Origin: Juglans regia
Lineage: Eukaryota > Streptophyta > Magnoliopsida > Fagales > Juglandaceae
Assembly: GCF_001411555.2 (NCBI RefSeq)
Contig: NC_049911.1
Location: forward strand, 34,361,340-34,425,339
Length of the DNA stretch: 64,000 nt
Direction: 5' to 3'
Shown: positions 46,560 to 59,405 of the stretch, one piece after another
Layout: each line of letters starts with the position of its first letter
Numbering within the stretch: position 1 is the first letter of the stretch
Position numbers and translations under genes: made by a program
Notes under the pieces: model-generated
What the model was told of the DNA's origin: nothing
The model's input: the letters and a program-made list of their open reading frames with translations, nothing else
Database searches by the model: none

Positions 46560-46904
46560 AGAGCCTAATTGAACATTCTTTTTAGTCAAAGTTTGGCCAC
46601 AATCATTAAAATCACACATAATTAATTAAATTTGGAGTGGCCACCTGCCGACGCCATTTTTAAATTTATACTCAAGTCCTTCAAAGTGAGTTTTTAAACA
46701 AAAAAAAAGTGGGGGACTAAATTCCAGCTATTTAAATGTAAGTCGCTCTTAATTACGTCCTACGTACTTAAAGATGTTTTGATAAAAATTATATCGAGTC
46801 CAAGTAGCATTGATCAACAATCTCTTAGTATGGGAGGGTAGGCAACTGGTAACCTCAATAAATTAACCTGCTAAGCCGATTGGGAGTTTTGATTGTTTTC
46901 AAAA

Positions 46905-47208
46905 AATCGGCAAGGCGGTAGTCCAGTTGGTGCAAGTTGATATTTTATGATTTTGAGATCAGAAGTTCGAGTTAGGATATAAGTTGAAACTATTTATAGT
47001 AATAAAGTCTGACTTTTGGGTCATGAGATGAGTTTTGGACCAGTTGGATATTTTGGGAGTACTGTGGTGATAAGTTCACCCTTGAGGTAATAGTTATGGT
47101 TCAAATTAGATATTCTGCAGTGAGAAAAACCTCTTGTGGTCATGCTCGGGAAGCATTATTATGCTGGTCGCCCTATCCCTCCTTTTTGCTTAGAAAAAAA
47201 AAATTAAT
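46905..47208 (+). mobile_element. Possible second type of SINE
   Basis: It starts near GGCAAGGCGGTAGTCCAGTT and has a B-box-like GAAGTTCGAGTTAGG about 50 bp further on. A ~200-bp body ends in an A run before AATTAATTAGG. The box spacing fits a tRNA-derived SINE. No target duplication was identified, so the call is tentative. Confidence 0.4.
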
Positions 47209-48245
47209 TAGGGGTATCATGTAATAATCTGCAACAAGTAATCCAACAACTTTTATTTCTCGAGGTGCGACCACCGATCAGCAGCCTTATTATAATAATG
47301 TGGTCCGCATGTGATGTGGTTATATAACTGATGTCGTGAAAGAGAGAAAAAAAAATAAAAATGGAAGAATATCAACTAGGACTTTCTTTATGCATTTAAG
47401 AACAAACTAGTCAAATTGGTCCTTCTCAATCATTGTTTCTATTGAAGTATTAAGCGCGACATACGCTCGAGTGGGGTGATTGATAATAATCTTTGGTAAA
47501 TTCTCTAAAGGTAATTACACATTGAAACATGTGAATGAGACGAACGAGATAGAAAATGAAGAAGAAGAAAAGTGGAAAAAAATGATGAAAAATGTGAGGT
47601 TAGCCGTACCATGCTTTATTGGATGGATGCAAATTGCAATCTCGAGCCTCAAAAGTCAAAAGCAAGGGTTTTGCAAAATTTCAACAGAGTACAACGCCGC
47701 CATCTACTTCCAATGGCAAGTCACCGACTCAACTTTCAAACGACACCGATCGATGCAATCAGGCCACACGCTATGCATGCAAAGTCAGTCCAATTCTTTA
47801 TATGCAACAGTTTTTCATTCGTTAGTTATCACAGGTAGCACCCGTGTGCAACGCGTTAGACATGGAAATACGAATCAGAAAATCTTTTCCATTCCCAAGA
47901 CATTTCCCAAGTAACTCCAACAAGGTCAGGAGAGAGATTAGATCGATTAAAAGAGACGAAAGGAAAAGGGCAATAGAAGTGTGAGATGTTGCTCAAAAGA
48001 CCCCAAGCGGGGGGGGCTCTATAGAAAAAAAGAAATTCAAAATTCGGTTGTATTTGGGGCTAGTAAAGAAAGAAACTTACAAATGGCTTATATAGTGTAT
48101 AGTTATCGGTTGGTAAGATATTATTTCTTCCTTAATCCCAAAAAAAGGTTACAGCTGAGTGCAGTTGCACAAGTTAGCCACGGCTAAGGTTTAAATGTAT
48201 TTGGGTCCTCAGAGAAATAAAAGTGGAGCCCAAGACCTTTCCAAC

Positions 48246-51200
48246 TCATTCGACCTTCTTGCTTTCTTTGGATGAATTCGCAGCCTTAGACTCGTCAAAC
48301 TCCAACAACTGCACAGGATGGCAAAAAGAGAATCTTAATTCATAAATAATAGTAAATCGATTTGAGTTAAAATATTTTAGGAAGGTTTGAAAAATGAGAA
48401 AAAAAAAATAGAAAATTAAAATATTGTTAAAATATAATTTTTGTTTTGAAATTTGAAAATGTTGAGTTATTTTTTATATTTTGTTTGGAAGTTTCGAAAG
48501 TTGTAATGATTAGATAAAAAAATTAAAAATTTGAAATTTTGAAATTGAAAAGTGTTTAGATGTTAACATGAGATGAGACCATCTTTGAAACCAAACAGTG
48601 CCTTAGTCAAAGAAAATAGCAGGCACAATTACTGCCAAAGTCGATCAACAAAGCAGATATATAAACTCTAGACAATTAATATTGCATGATTAAATCCCGA
48701 CATACTTGACAGCGTCTTTGAGACCAAACCGGCTATCTCCTAATAAAAAAATATTCAAGCTTTTATAGGCTAAAAACCGAGACGGGATGCTTTGGGTCTA
48801 GTAAAGTCTTTAACCTTTTGTAGCATTCTGCTATGATCATTCCGTAGGACACTGGTTAGATTTTATATGGGTTCTATGACAAAACTTTCTCACTCTATTT
48901 TACGAATATGTAATTATAAAATTAATTGCATTAGTAGAACTGAAGGAGAAAATTTAGCGCAGATAACGGAAAATGTAAGGGAGATGAACAAACCGGCTTG
49001 ACTTCGCCATTCCATATGCAATGAGCAGCCAAAAATCCAATAACAGCAGGTACAATATACAAAAGTGCAGGCTGAAAAGTATAGTAACAAAAAAAGGTGA
49101 TGAACACGTTTGCCCAACAAGTATATATATAAAGATGGATAAAGTAAAGAGGATCGCGCAATAGTCACCTGTGCAGCCTGGAACCAGTTCATGACAAGTA
49201 TTGTAAGCACCACCCCGGCAGTGTAACCCATGAAAGCACTCTTAAAATACTGGCTGTCCCTCCCTCTAGACACATCAAATCGCAAAGCCAATGCTACAAA
49301 AATACCTAATGGGGGAAACCACAATCATATATACAAGCATGCATAATACAATCCGGTAAGCTATGCACGCTAAAGGTTCACATTTAAATGGCTGTCCAAA
49401 GAGCAACTCCACAGAAATGTAACCGCGGTACAAGAGTCATTTCCAGACTTCATTTTTTCTTCCAAAATGATTATCTAATTTCATACTTCATCATCAACAT
49501 TTCCACGATCCATCAATCTTATCCATTATAACAAAAGAAAAAAAAAATCTTTCTTCAAAGAATTTATTAATAAGTAATCTTTCTTTAAATAATTAATAAC
49601 AGAAAAATCTTAAATTAAGATAAATGTGTCAAAATATTGGTCTGCCCAGAGTAGAAGACAGTCTCTCCTCAGTCCTCACCTTGAAAATAGAATGTATGGC
49701 AATTATTGGTTATAACTAGAAGAAGGCAAAATCTATCCAATAAAGTCCTAGATGAAAGCAGTAGTTATTACTTTTCAGCTGAACAATCTCCCTCCACTAC
49801 CCAAAGAATAAGGTAGAGAGAGAGGGAGAGAGAGAGTAAGCAATGCTCAGGCTTTGATAAATGAGCCATAAAGTATAAAGGACACATTTCGGTACTATCT
49901 AGTCAATAATTCTAGGTGCGCCTTGAACACAAAAACCTCAAGATGACACTAGAAGTGATGTAGCTGGTAAATGTTGCACATGATTTTGAGAGACAAATCC
50001 CAGAAACAGGGAAGATATCTGCATCAAGATAATGGGCCACTTGATATACAATATCCTCCTTAAAATGGTATTAAAAAGGAAATGCACAAGGTCACAGCAA
50101 CAATGAATGCATCCCCCTGATATCAAATAATCACATGCACCCTTAAGAATGTCTCTATTAGCAAAATCACAAACAACATACGAACAAACCATTGGCGATC
50201 TTCAAAGATGATAAAGTGGCAGACACATCAACCAAAGGTCCCAATCTTTTTATTTTTATTTTTATAAGTCTAAAGGTCCCAATCTTACCAGGGATTACAA
50301 TGTCACCAAGTCCAAGCATGGAGAATGGTCGAGCAGAATCTGCTGTGGGAAACAAAAGCTGCAGATAAATTGAATGAAATGTGCGATCAGAATGATAGAC
50401 AGCGCCACTTATACACCAAAAAAAAAAAAAAAAAAGAGAGGAGAGAATGAATTAAAGACCATCATATATCAATTATCCAATTGTGTGTCTAATTACTTAT
50501 AAAAAAAAAAAAATTATCCAATTGTGGAACACAACATGCAGAATTCAAAAGACAAAAATGAACTTGAACAGCACACACATAAATTTCAATTAAGAGGGAT
50601 TGTTTACCTTTATGGGAGCATCAAAAGATTTTGCAACACTAACCATCACTGGAGTGAAGAAAACCCAGAAAATATCATATACAAAAAGTCCAGCCTGTAA
50701 AAGATGAAGATGGGAAAAGTTATACATATACTGAAAGTTGACCAGATCACGTTAATTGCATGCTTAAGGTACAGGTAATAAACATTTCAGGAAGGTCAGA
50801 CGATCTACAATAGAAAGAATATTCACAAAATATTATATCTAGGAAGTTGGGAACTCCTAATATTTCTATAAGTTAGACATAAATACATATCTTCCTAGAG
50901 GGATAAGAAGATGAAAAGGCAACAACGCAGAAAACCTGTCAGGATGAAATGAGCTCTGATATATTAGGTGTCACAGAGAGAGAGAGAGAGAGGGGGCATT
51001 CCTAGCAATGTATGATCAAAATGTAGAACAGTCGAACAGATCATTTTTGAGGTTCTTATGGCAAAAAAAAAAATTTTTTTTCTTGTTTGAATCTAAGCCT
51101 TTTAAAGCTAAGTACAGAATGACAGAAGAATGTTTCTTCACTCAAATAAAAAGGAAAGAGGAGTTTCACATTCTTATATCAGAAAGGGCTTATTATGAAT

Positions 51201-54200
51201 ACAACTAAACTGAAACTAGGAAAGCACGCACCTCCTAATAAAAGAATAGGTGAAAAAGAGGGCCCAGCAGGATGCAGTTAGTGGGGACAGAGGAAGACAG
51301 AGAGAAGCAGAATCGTACAAGTGGTCTGAAACTGTGTAAATTAAAATGATGCAATCACAATGTCTAAAGTCTGAAAGTAAAAGTCTATTGTAATAGCAAG
51401 GGGTGGTGGAGAGAGTGAACATATCTATAGATCTTTCCTAGGACAACAAATCAAGTCAAGCAAATACAGAAACCTATTCGAGAACACCACTAGACGCTTG
51501 ACAATAATATAACCTAAAGTAAAATAAGGAAATATTAAGACCACCCATAGCAATGACTGATATGTGAGTGTGATATGTGCAAATATCTGATATATATCAC
51601 AGTAGAAAACAAACAATGGATACAGTCAAACAACAGTTTAAATAAAAAGTAATTCTCGGGGAAATAATAAAAAATAATTGCCTTCTTTGATAAGAATCAA
51701 TACGATCTTTGTAAGGTTCCTCTTCTAAATGAAATTCAAAGATCTTTTTTTTTTTAAAGTTTGTTTCATACTGTCAATTATAAATGTAGTTCATCCTAAT
51801 GCAGCATGCAGGAAGCACTGGATGGCAAGAAAAACATAATTCTGTGCTTCAGTTTCAGCAGAAAGATTGGTATCAATTCCATAAGTCCTACTTCTTACCA
51901 AAAGGATAGCGCCAGTCTTGAAAGACCCAAGAGAAAGCATTTCAATTCCCTGCAAATAACAAAAACGAAACCTTTCAAATCATATTGACAGTAGACACAA
52001 CATATAAAAGCAGCTCAATGACAGAATGTTTGCATTTTATTGAATAGAGACACTAGCAACAAAAAGGTTTCACTCAAAAGGATGCTAGCAAACCTGTATG
52101 CAGAAAGCAAGTCCCAGTATATTGTTAGCAAGCCAATGCTTCTGCGAAGCATACCATGCGCAGAAAAAGGTGCCAGGGATTGCAGCAACGATCTGAGATT
52201 TTGTGAACTCAATGTCCAAAGCTGTGTAAGAAAGGTGCAAGGAAAAATATCATTCTGCATAATACAACCAAGATAATGTCAACTAGATCAAACGAAAAAT
52301 GCAGAGGAGCAGAAAACCAATACTTTAACATGATGGTTTACGTGACTTAGGACACAAAAAATCATTATATACTTGACTAAGAGGCACATAGCAGTTAAAA
52401 AGTTTCAAAAGAAAAAATATTTTCAGAATTGACCAAGTAAATGCATTTAATTCACAGAGCATAAAACTCCTGCTTTCTCAGATATAATTCTCTTTCTTGT
52501 TTGAATTGAGATTGTGTCCAATATATCGTAAGAAAGCAAACAAAAGCTTTAGAAAGGTTGGCCTAGCTTGAAATGATGTGCATGCAAGGTGTAACTCTTG
52601 AGATATTAGTGTATTATGCACTTTTGTTTAGACCAGCAAAACTTTCCATCTTAGAACTTAATTGAAAGCAAACTAGATATTGTGAAGGCTATTGAGAAAT
52701 AACGATAATCCATCATCAAACCTCAAATATATTGGATTTTAAAAGTTATATATTTAGTTAACAGGTATGGCCCAACTATATATCTAAACCATCAGCAGAA
52801 CAACAATATGTGAGCACTCGTGTTCTCTATCCAGTTGCAGAAGTATCAATTTTTTTTTAGGTAAGTGGCAGAAGTATCATATTTAATTGAAACAATCTGA
52901 AAATGATTTAAGATAACAGATTGTGCTGATATATATGGAAAAGTTGGACTTCAAAGTTCATGTGAAGATTTGCAGCAAACATTAGCAGATGTAAAATCCA
53001 CAGAAACAACACATACAGTGGAAATATGGAAAACGCCAGGTTATAACGTCTTGATTCCAATGCTCTGGCAGATAACGCTTAATAGCAGGTAACAATGTCG
53101 CCCTGACAAAGTGAAAAGAAAAAAAGAAAAAATTATATGAGATCATTTTTTTCATAAGTATAGAATATATAAGATAATGAAGCTAACAAATATAAACCAA
53201 TTATTTTAATCATGATAAACAATCCCATATGGAAAAAAAAACTTACGAAAGTGCAACGATCCCAAGCACAAAGAAGTAACACGTTAATACAGCATTGACC
53301 AAGTCCTTAGATAGAAACTTGAAAAGCAAAAAGAGTGATAACAGCATTGCACTTCCAACAAAAGGGAAACGCATGGCATGCTCATTGGACATTGTCTCCT
53401 ACATAGATATACACAATATATTTCAGGTAAGATTGGTCTGGAGAACAAAACTATAGACGTAGAAGATGATGAAGATTAGCACTGCTTTACTTACAGAAGG
53501 TGGAGTTGGCTTAACAGATCTGTAGCAACCCACATAAACAGTAAGGCAAGCCGTCAAAACAACATTTAGGTTTGGATCCACTTTAACAACAAGTGGTGCT
53601 AAAGTTAAACCTGTATTCAAAAATTAATGAATTAAATTACATAGGTCAAGCCCCATATCTCTGGTGCATCTTTCTATACGCACATAAAGCATATAAAGGT
53701 GAGAGGAGATTCCATTTCGTCCAAAGACCACTGGCATCAATGTCTCCAGGGAATTAGAAATATGCGACAATATAGAGCTTGTAATACAAATAAAATCTCC
53801 AGCAACATTCAGAGACAATCGGCTACCACATCGAACTCATAAAACACATATAACCATTGGACGAGACTCAACAAAATAAACATTGGGCTTTCTTTTCTTT
53901 TTCTTTTTTTATGTCGGGGAACCTCTCCAAGGGCCCTTCGGACCCACCCCTGCAGAGTAAACCCTGGTCTCGTGTAGTGCACCCTCGGAAGTTTCCCTAT
54001 ACGGAATTGGTTAAATTGCTAACTTTTCACCAGGGGTGTGGCCCCAAACGATTGTTTGCACTTATGAGGTGTTGAACCTTAGACCTTGGACCTTGAATGG
54101 AATGATACCTCAAGACCAAGGCCTTCACCACTTAGGCCAATCCCTTGGGGTTAAACATTGGGGGTTTTAGGAAGTAAGTATCTTGAAAGATAAGTATCTT

Positions 54201-54643
54201 GAAAGATCGTATCTTGAAAGATCAATTGCTACCTAATGCTACAAACAGGGGTAGACGCCACATGATTTTCCACAAATTAGAACGTAATTTCTTCCATATG
54301 GATTCCCCCCCACCCCAAATAAGGTCAAGCAAGCTTTATCTTAAACTTATCCAATCATATGTTTGTAGCCAGTATATAGAAGGTGTATAGACAAACGCAA
54401 ATTCTCAAAAACTTTGCGCACTGTCCATTTCTTATGTAAAAGGTATTCACTCAACTACCATTGGAACTTTTCATTTTACGCAAACAGCATCATTCTAGGG
54501 AGCCTTGAATTCGTGAAAATTTGAACAACGTCGAACAAGCAATGCGCAATTCCACAAAATCGGATTTCACTAATGTCGCAAAACAGTACAAGTAAAAGCT
54601 AACCTGCTAAAGCTACATTCGCCAATCGCTCAACGTTTTTCAT
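48246..54643 (-). CDS. SPP: Signal peptide peptidase (presenilin-type aspartyl protease)
   Basis: Eleven coding exons: 54604-54643, 53495-53610, 53247-53398, 53017-53102, 52094-52221, 51899-51949, 50608-50694, 50289-50358, 49169-49305, 48994-49071 and 48246-48308. They join to 335 residues, near the ~340 of plant SPP. The intramembrane protease signature is complete: VYDIFWVF with the first catalytic Asp (about res. 200), LGLGDIVIPG with the second (about 240), and QPALLYIVP (about 290). About nine hydrophobic segments are visible. The protein ends KKVE, fitting the KKxx ER-retrieval signal. SPP cleaves leftover signal peptides and type II membrane segments within the ER membrane. All introns are GT-AG. 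A non-coding first exon probably lies at about 54740-54970. Intron 1 carries a SINE. Confidence 0.96.
53888..54151 (-). mobile_element. tRNA-derived SINE, copy 2
   Basis: Reverse-orientation copy of the family at 23800-24041. It has the T-rich tail complement at the left, then AACCTCTCCAAGGGCCCTTC, CTGCAGAGTAAACC, and the B- and A-box complements at the right (GAGGTGTTGAACC, GGCCTTCACCACTTAGGCC). It is flanked by an exact 11-bp target duplication TAAACATTGGG at 53877-53887 and 54152-54162. It sits in intron 1 of the SPP gene in the gene's own sense. Confidence 0.9.
54175..54221. repeat. Three tandem copies of an AAGTATCTTGAAAGAT-like unit
   Basis: A 16-bp unit is repeated three times with small changes, directly beside the SINE insertion in SPP intron 1. 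Confidence 0.85.
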
Positions 54644-54974
54644 CGTTATCTGAATCTAAAATCACAAGCGTGACTAAAAATCCCGATCAATTATGAAAAA
54701 TCTCCCAGTACAGATTCCTCTGCGATCACGAACCTACAAAAAAAACTCGAAAAGCTTTAGTATTAGCCAGATTTATCCTAATTGTTGCTCGAAATAATTG
54801 AGTTTCGGAACGAAGACGCAATATTTCATTACTTGAACCGAAAATACACTTTAAGAAGATCGAAACAAATAAATACCGTACAATTCGTCGGCAACAGCAC
54901 GGATATCTTCTACCTATTCGCTTCCCTCGCAGATCGGAGAAGAGATTCAGATTTTGATAATCTGCAGTTTTAAA

Positions 54975-57900
54975 TAGGGTTTTAACTAAAGAAGGAAATG
55001 GAGGGGCCAGGGAGGTAAATGAGGTCGTTAGTGTTAGGGGGCCGACGAATACCCATAGCTACCCATAGCTGTTACGTAGACTTCGGTGACGATCAATTAC
55101 TATTGGAGTTTTGTGAGAATCAGAAGCAGCGGAATTAGACTGTTGAAACGTGGCTACGTTTTATTGGTTCCCATGGTGGCTTGATGAGAGTAAGCTGTAA
55201 GGAACGCGCTGTCAGATAGTTGACGAGGAATTTAGCTAATTTATATGTAGCCACGTAATTTGAGGTCTGCACCCCCAATAAGATTCAACCACGTCAGGCT
55301 CGAGAAAATCTTTCCCCTTCCTAAGACTAGTCACTAGCTAGACTTGTAGAATGGACGAATTTGGAAATGTGTCTAGTATTTACGGCATTGTTCTATATGA
55401 CTAGAAAACATGAGTAAAATTAATGCAAATGATGATATTAAATGGTCTATCGATCCATTTATCAACCAAAGTCCTTTGCACTTTTTTTAGACAAACAATT
55501 TTATTATAACGTTTCAAAGTATAAGGATAAACAATTTTATTGAATGGTCTTCGGCTCTGAGCAAAACTTTCATATATCTACCGTATATGCTTGCCCTCCA
55601 ATATACAAGTCAAACAAATTCGTCTTCAACTTATTCAACAAGAGAAAAAAAGAGGTCCTAGGGCAAACTCTCTCTTTCTTCCTCTCTCTCTTAAAAAGCT
55701 TTTAGATCTAATTTTCATTGGAGGAGGAGGAGGTCTTGGCTTCCTCCTCCTTCTCTCACTTTCATTCCTTCCTTTCTCCATCTATCCTCTTTGTCTATTA
55801 AGGTAGTTCTTTTTTCTAATTTATTTTATTTCATTTAAGGTCAAAAAAGATAAATTTACAGTTTTTCGGAAACTATTGAGAGATACGTGTAGCACAAGAA
55901 GACTCACAAGCCGCAAATCTACCAAAGATCATGGCGGTTTTTCAAAAAACACCCCCCGTGATCCTCGTGCACTGCTCACAACTGTGCATGATCCTCACGT
56001 GCCACCCCTTCCAGTAGCTTTTCTCGTCACACGCGTCGGATTACCAGCATCGCCACCATCAGATTTTTCAAATCTGACTTTTGTGCCTGAGAATAGACTA
56101 GTGTGTTGCCTTCACGAGCCGTTACAGAATCTATAGTTTACCAAATGTAGTGCAAACTGTAATCTATCTTTTTTCGCATCTATCTTACTATTTTCTTTAT
56201 TGTTTAGTAAAAATACAAAAAAAAAAAAAATGAGTTCGTTTCTTGGACGTTTGTCTGTAAAGGTTAAATCTTATTTTTCTATTAAGGGTGAGGTTAAGTC
56301 TCTGTATAGGTAGAATGTTATCTCTTGGACATTTGTTTGTATAGAGTATTAACAGTAGTAAACACCGGATCAATCACGAAAGAAAATAGTGTACCTGTGG
56401 AGCTTCAAATGCATTAACTAGTTTATGAGGTAATGATTAATATGGAAATATCTCTACATGTATCCATTCATAGATGTAAGTTTTTTTGATAAATGAATGA
56501 CGAGTGTTTGCCTTAAAAAAAACGATAAAGGGTGTACCTGATTCGATTTTGCACAAATTTTAAAATCAAATGAATATATACTAATTTTGAAAATTTAAAA
56601 ATCAATACAGACCAGCTTATCACCAAAATTAAAACTTTTGACTGTTTCAGTTTCAGTCTGATTCAATCCAATTTTTTCAATTTTTCATTTACACATATGA
56701 CGCTACATGAGTTGAGACTTGAGCGCTAGTTCCTCTAATGCTTGTTCTCATAAAAAATAAGTTTATATTTTAACTTAATATTAATGTTTGAAATTATCTA
56801 AATGTCCTTGTATTTTAATACAATGTCCTACCAATTCACTAAGCAAATTGGTTACTCATCAATCATGTAATTATTTAATAATTAAGCAATAGTATAAACT
56901 AAATAAATTGCGTAACAACATGATTGGTAACGAAGGGAAACCTTTTAAAGGTAAAATCCTACGAGGCAGCCAAATCAAGAAAAATAAATTTTATTATTTG
57001 AAAATCAATTATAGCTAAGTTCTCAATTACAAAATTATTGTTAATTAACTCTCTTACTTGACATGACAAACGACCCGTTTGCCTCTTTCGCAATAGCAGT
57101 CAGACCTCTAACGATTTTCAAATATTGGTTTTTCTCTATAACTCCAAGGCTGAATCACGACCACGTTATCTCAATCTTGGATCAATGATCACACTCTTTG
57201 AGAGAAATAATATGAAAGTTTTCCAATAAATTTTCTCACTAAAATATGCACTGGAAATCGCTCTAACACTAACGATCTCATTTATATGAATTTCTGTAGA
57301 TCCTAACTGATAGGATAGTTTAAATATATTTTTGGAAGCAGTTTCCAAGTCACAATGAAACTTTGTTATAAGATTTTGTTGACGACTTGCTGGCACCTGA
57401 TACTTATATTTCTAGCATTGTGAGTTTCACATTCAACTCTTATCTGGATAAGATCTATCTCTTTAAACTCGACTTCTATACTTTTGACTTATCTAAAATA
57501 TTTCGTAACAACCTTTATATAAGATCAAAATAATCTTAGATAAATTTAAATTATTTTACATTCATCCAAAATATAAATCCCAACATAAGATGAAGTCTAC
57601 TATTTTAGTCACCTAGTCACGTGTAAACTTATCATTTTAGTCACCTAGTCATAACTAAACTCTTAACATTTACAATATCCCCTTTAATGGATTGGTAATA
57701 AAATTAACTTTGATTAACATAATATAGACCTGTCAAAATACAACTAACAGACCAAGAAACCAAATAGAAAATCCAAATAATAATCATGAAACAAAAATAT
57801 TGACATAGAGCATTGACTAAGATTAGTTTAATCAACATTACAAGTTTAAAACAATCCAAGTCTAACAATGTTATAGTCCACCATTAAAACCTGTTCAGTA

Positions 57901-59405
57901 AAAATCAACTTAAATGAAATCAACTTTTACAAATCACCTTAAAATTAAAAATTTAATTCTTAGCTTCCTCTCAATATTAAACTATCTTAACAAGAAGCAC
58001 AACCAAAAAATAATAAAGTGGTCTCTGGGAGGATCAGCATCGAGGACTTCGCCCGAGTAAGTTGGAGTTAGTTCCAAGAATCTAACCATGCAACTTGAAA
58101 TAAAAGAAAAAATGCAGGTTATGGGAGGGAGACGACTGGAACCTAATCAGATCTAGGATGTTGAAGGACTGGAACGAGGCTATGCTCTTCTTCGTCGCGT
58201 TTTTGCATTTTCCGTTTTACTTTTTTTTTTTAAAAATACAAAACTGACGTGGCAGTACATCTCGGACATGCGCAAACCTACTTGTACGTAGTATAATTTA
58301 TTAAAAAATTAATTAATTAATTTATTTTTTTAAAAAAATTACGCAATACTTATTCACTCTACAATTACAAATATAATTTCTCCTAAAAAAAAAGAGTTGA
58401 AATTAATGGAAGATCAAATTCTCATATTTTATTGGTTAATATAATTTTACGTATGCTAAAAAATGGACTCTCTTAAAAGGGTGGCTTTGCCACCGCTCGG
58501 CAGCTACCATGAGTTATATTATCATTTTTTTTAATTTTATATATATTTTTAAATATTTTTTTAAAAATAAAAATATAATATTATTAAAAAATAATTCTTT
58601 AATCACTAAAACAAAAAGAATCCCAACATAACTCCAAGCGATAAAAATAAACGATAAGAGTAAAAATGATTTGAGTTAATGATAGGATTGCGTGAGTTTT
58701 TATTTTAGGCTGTGAAATTGTGAGTAGCAACTACAAAAGAAAACGCTCCAGCAATGTTAAATGAGTTGTTGCAATTGATAAAATTTTATTGTTTGGTTAT
58801 CTTGAGCAGAAGAATACGCGTTGTAAAAAATTGTTTGAATATAATTTTTATTTAAAATTTAAAAAAATTACATTATTTTTTATGTCTTATTTGAAAGTTT
58901 GAGAAAATATATTGAATTTTATGAACAGAAAATGATTAATAAAAAAATTAACGATTTGAAATTAAAAAATATTTTATTTTTTAGTAATATTTAAAAAAAA
59001 AATATCTAAAAATACCTTAGTGGCCGAACTAGTCATTTCTTTAAAGTTAACAAGAAAAATTTCTTGTTCTAAGCCTTAAAAATTAAAATGTATACCTCAA
59101 ATTATCACTAGTTTTTCGTTAATTAAAATTTTTATTTTCGATTAAAATTTTAACCCTAAGATTCTATGAATAATGAAATTTTTAATTAACATGAACGATC
59201 ATATTTTAAATTTTTAATCAAGTATACAATTTCCCAAATTCAAGAGTTTAAAATCAAATGTTTTATTTTATTTTTTGGGGGCCTCACTGTCAACCAGAGT
59301 GAGAAGGCGGTTTTGAGGTTGGGAAAAAGTATTACTCGGACACACAGAGACAGATACAAAACGAAACTGTATTATATCGGAGGCTTCTGAATTCCCTCTA
59401 GAAGA
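54975..59405. other. Gene-free spacer between SPP and the rhomboid gene
   Basis: The two genes are divergent (minus and plus), so both promoters lie here. At 55640-55800 there is a CT/GGA-rich patch, and at 55876-56136 an open frame that I cannot assign. A segment at about 56530-56690 has sequence like the interior of hAT-type repeats but no clear ends. A degenerate MITE lies near 58660-58935. Otherwise the region is A+T-rich. Confidence 0.55.

Larger units (their letters stand above)
39666..48245. other. Long gene-free, repeat-rich region
   Basis: No gene with recognisable homology was found in about 8.6 kb. It contains several MITEs (about 43411-43605, 44515-44704, 46359-46559), an LTR-like segment (about 45586-46159) and a SINE-like segment (about 46905-47208). 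Other items are a more G+C-rich patch at 39985-40110 and short open frames at 40364-40872, 45185-45388 and 47480-47914 that I cannot assign. Confidence 0.6.

Noticed and set aside
47480..47914. 144-codon plus-strand open frame
   Set aside because: Three overlapping frames are open in the same stretch, composition is not protein-like, and no motif or splice context supports it.
55876..56136. 86-codon plus-strand frame
   Set aside because: It has no recognisable homology and no start context, and the proline-rich composition may reflect local G+C content only.
56530..56690. Third hAT-like element
   Set aside because: The interior resembles the other two and AAGGGTGTACC could be an end, but no matching right end or target duplication was found.
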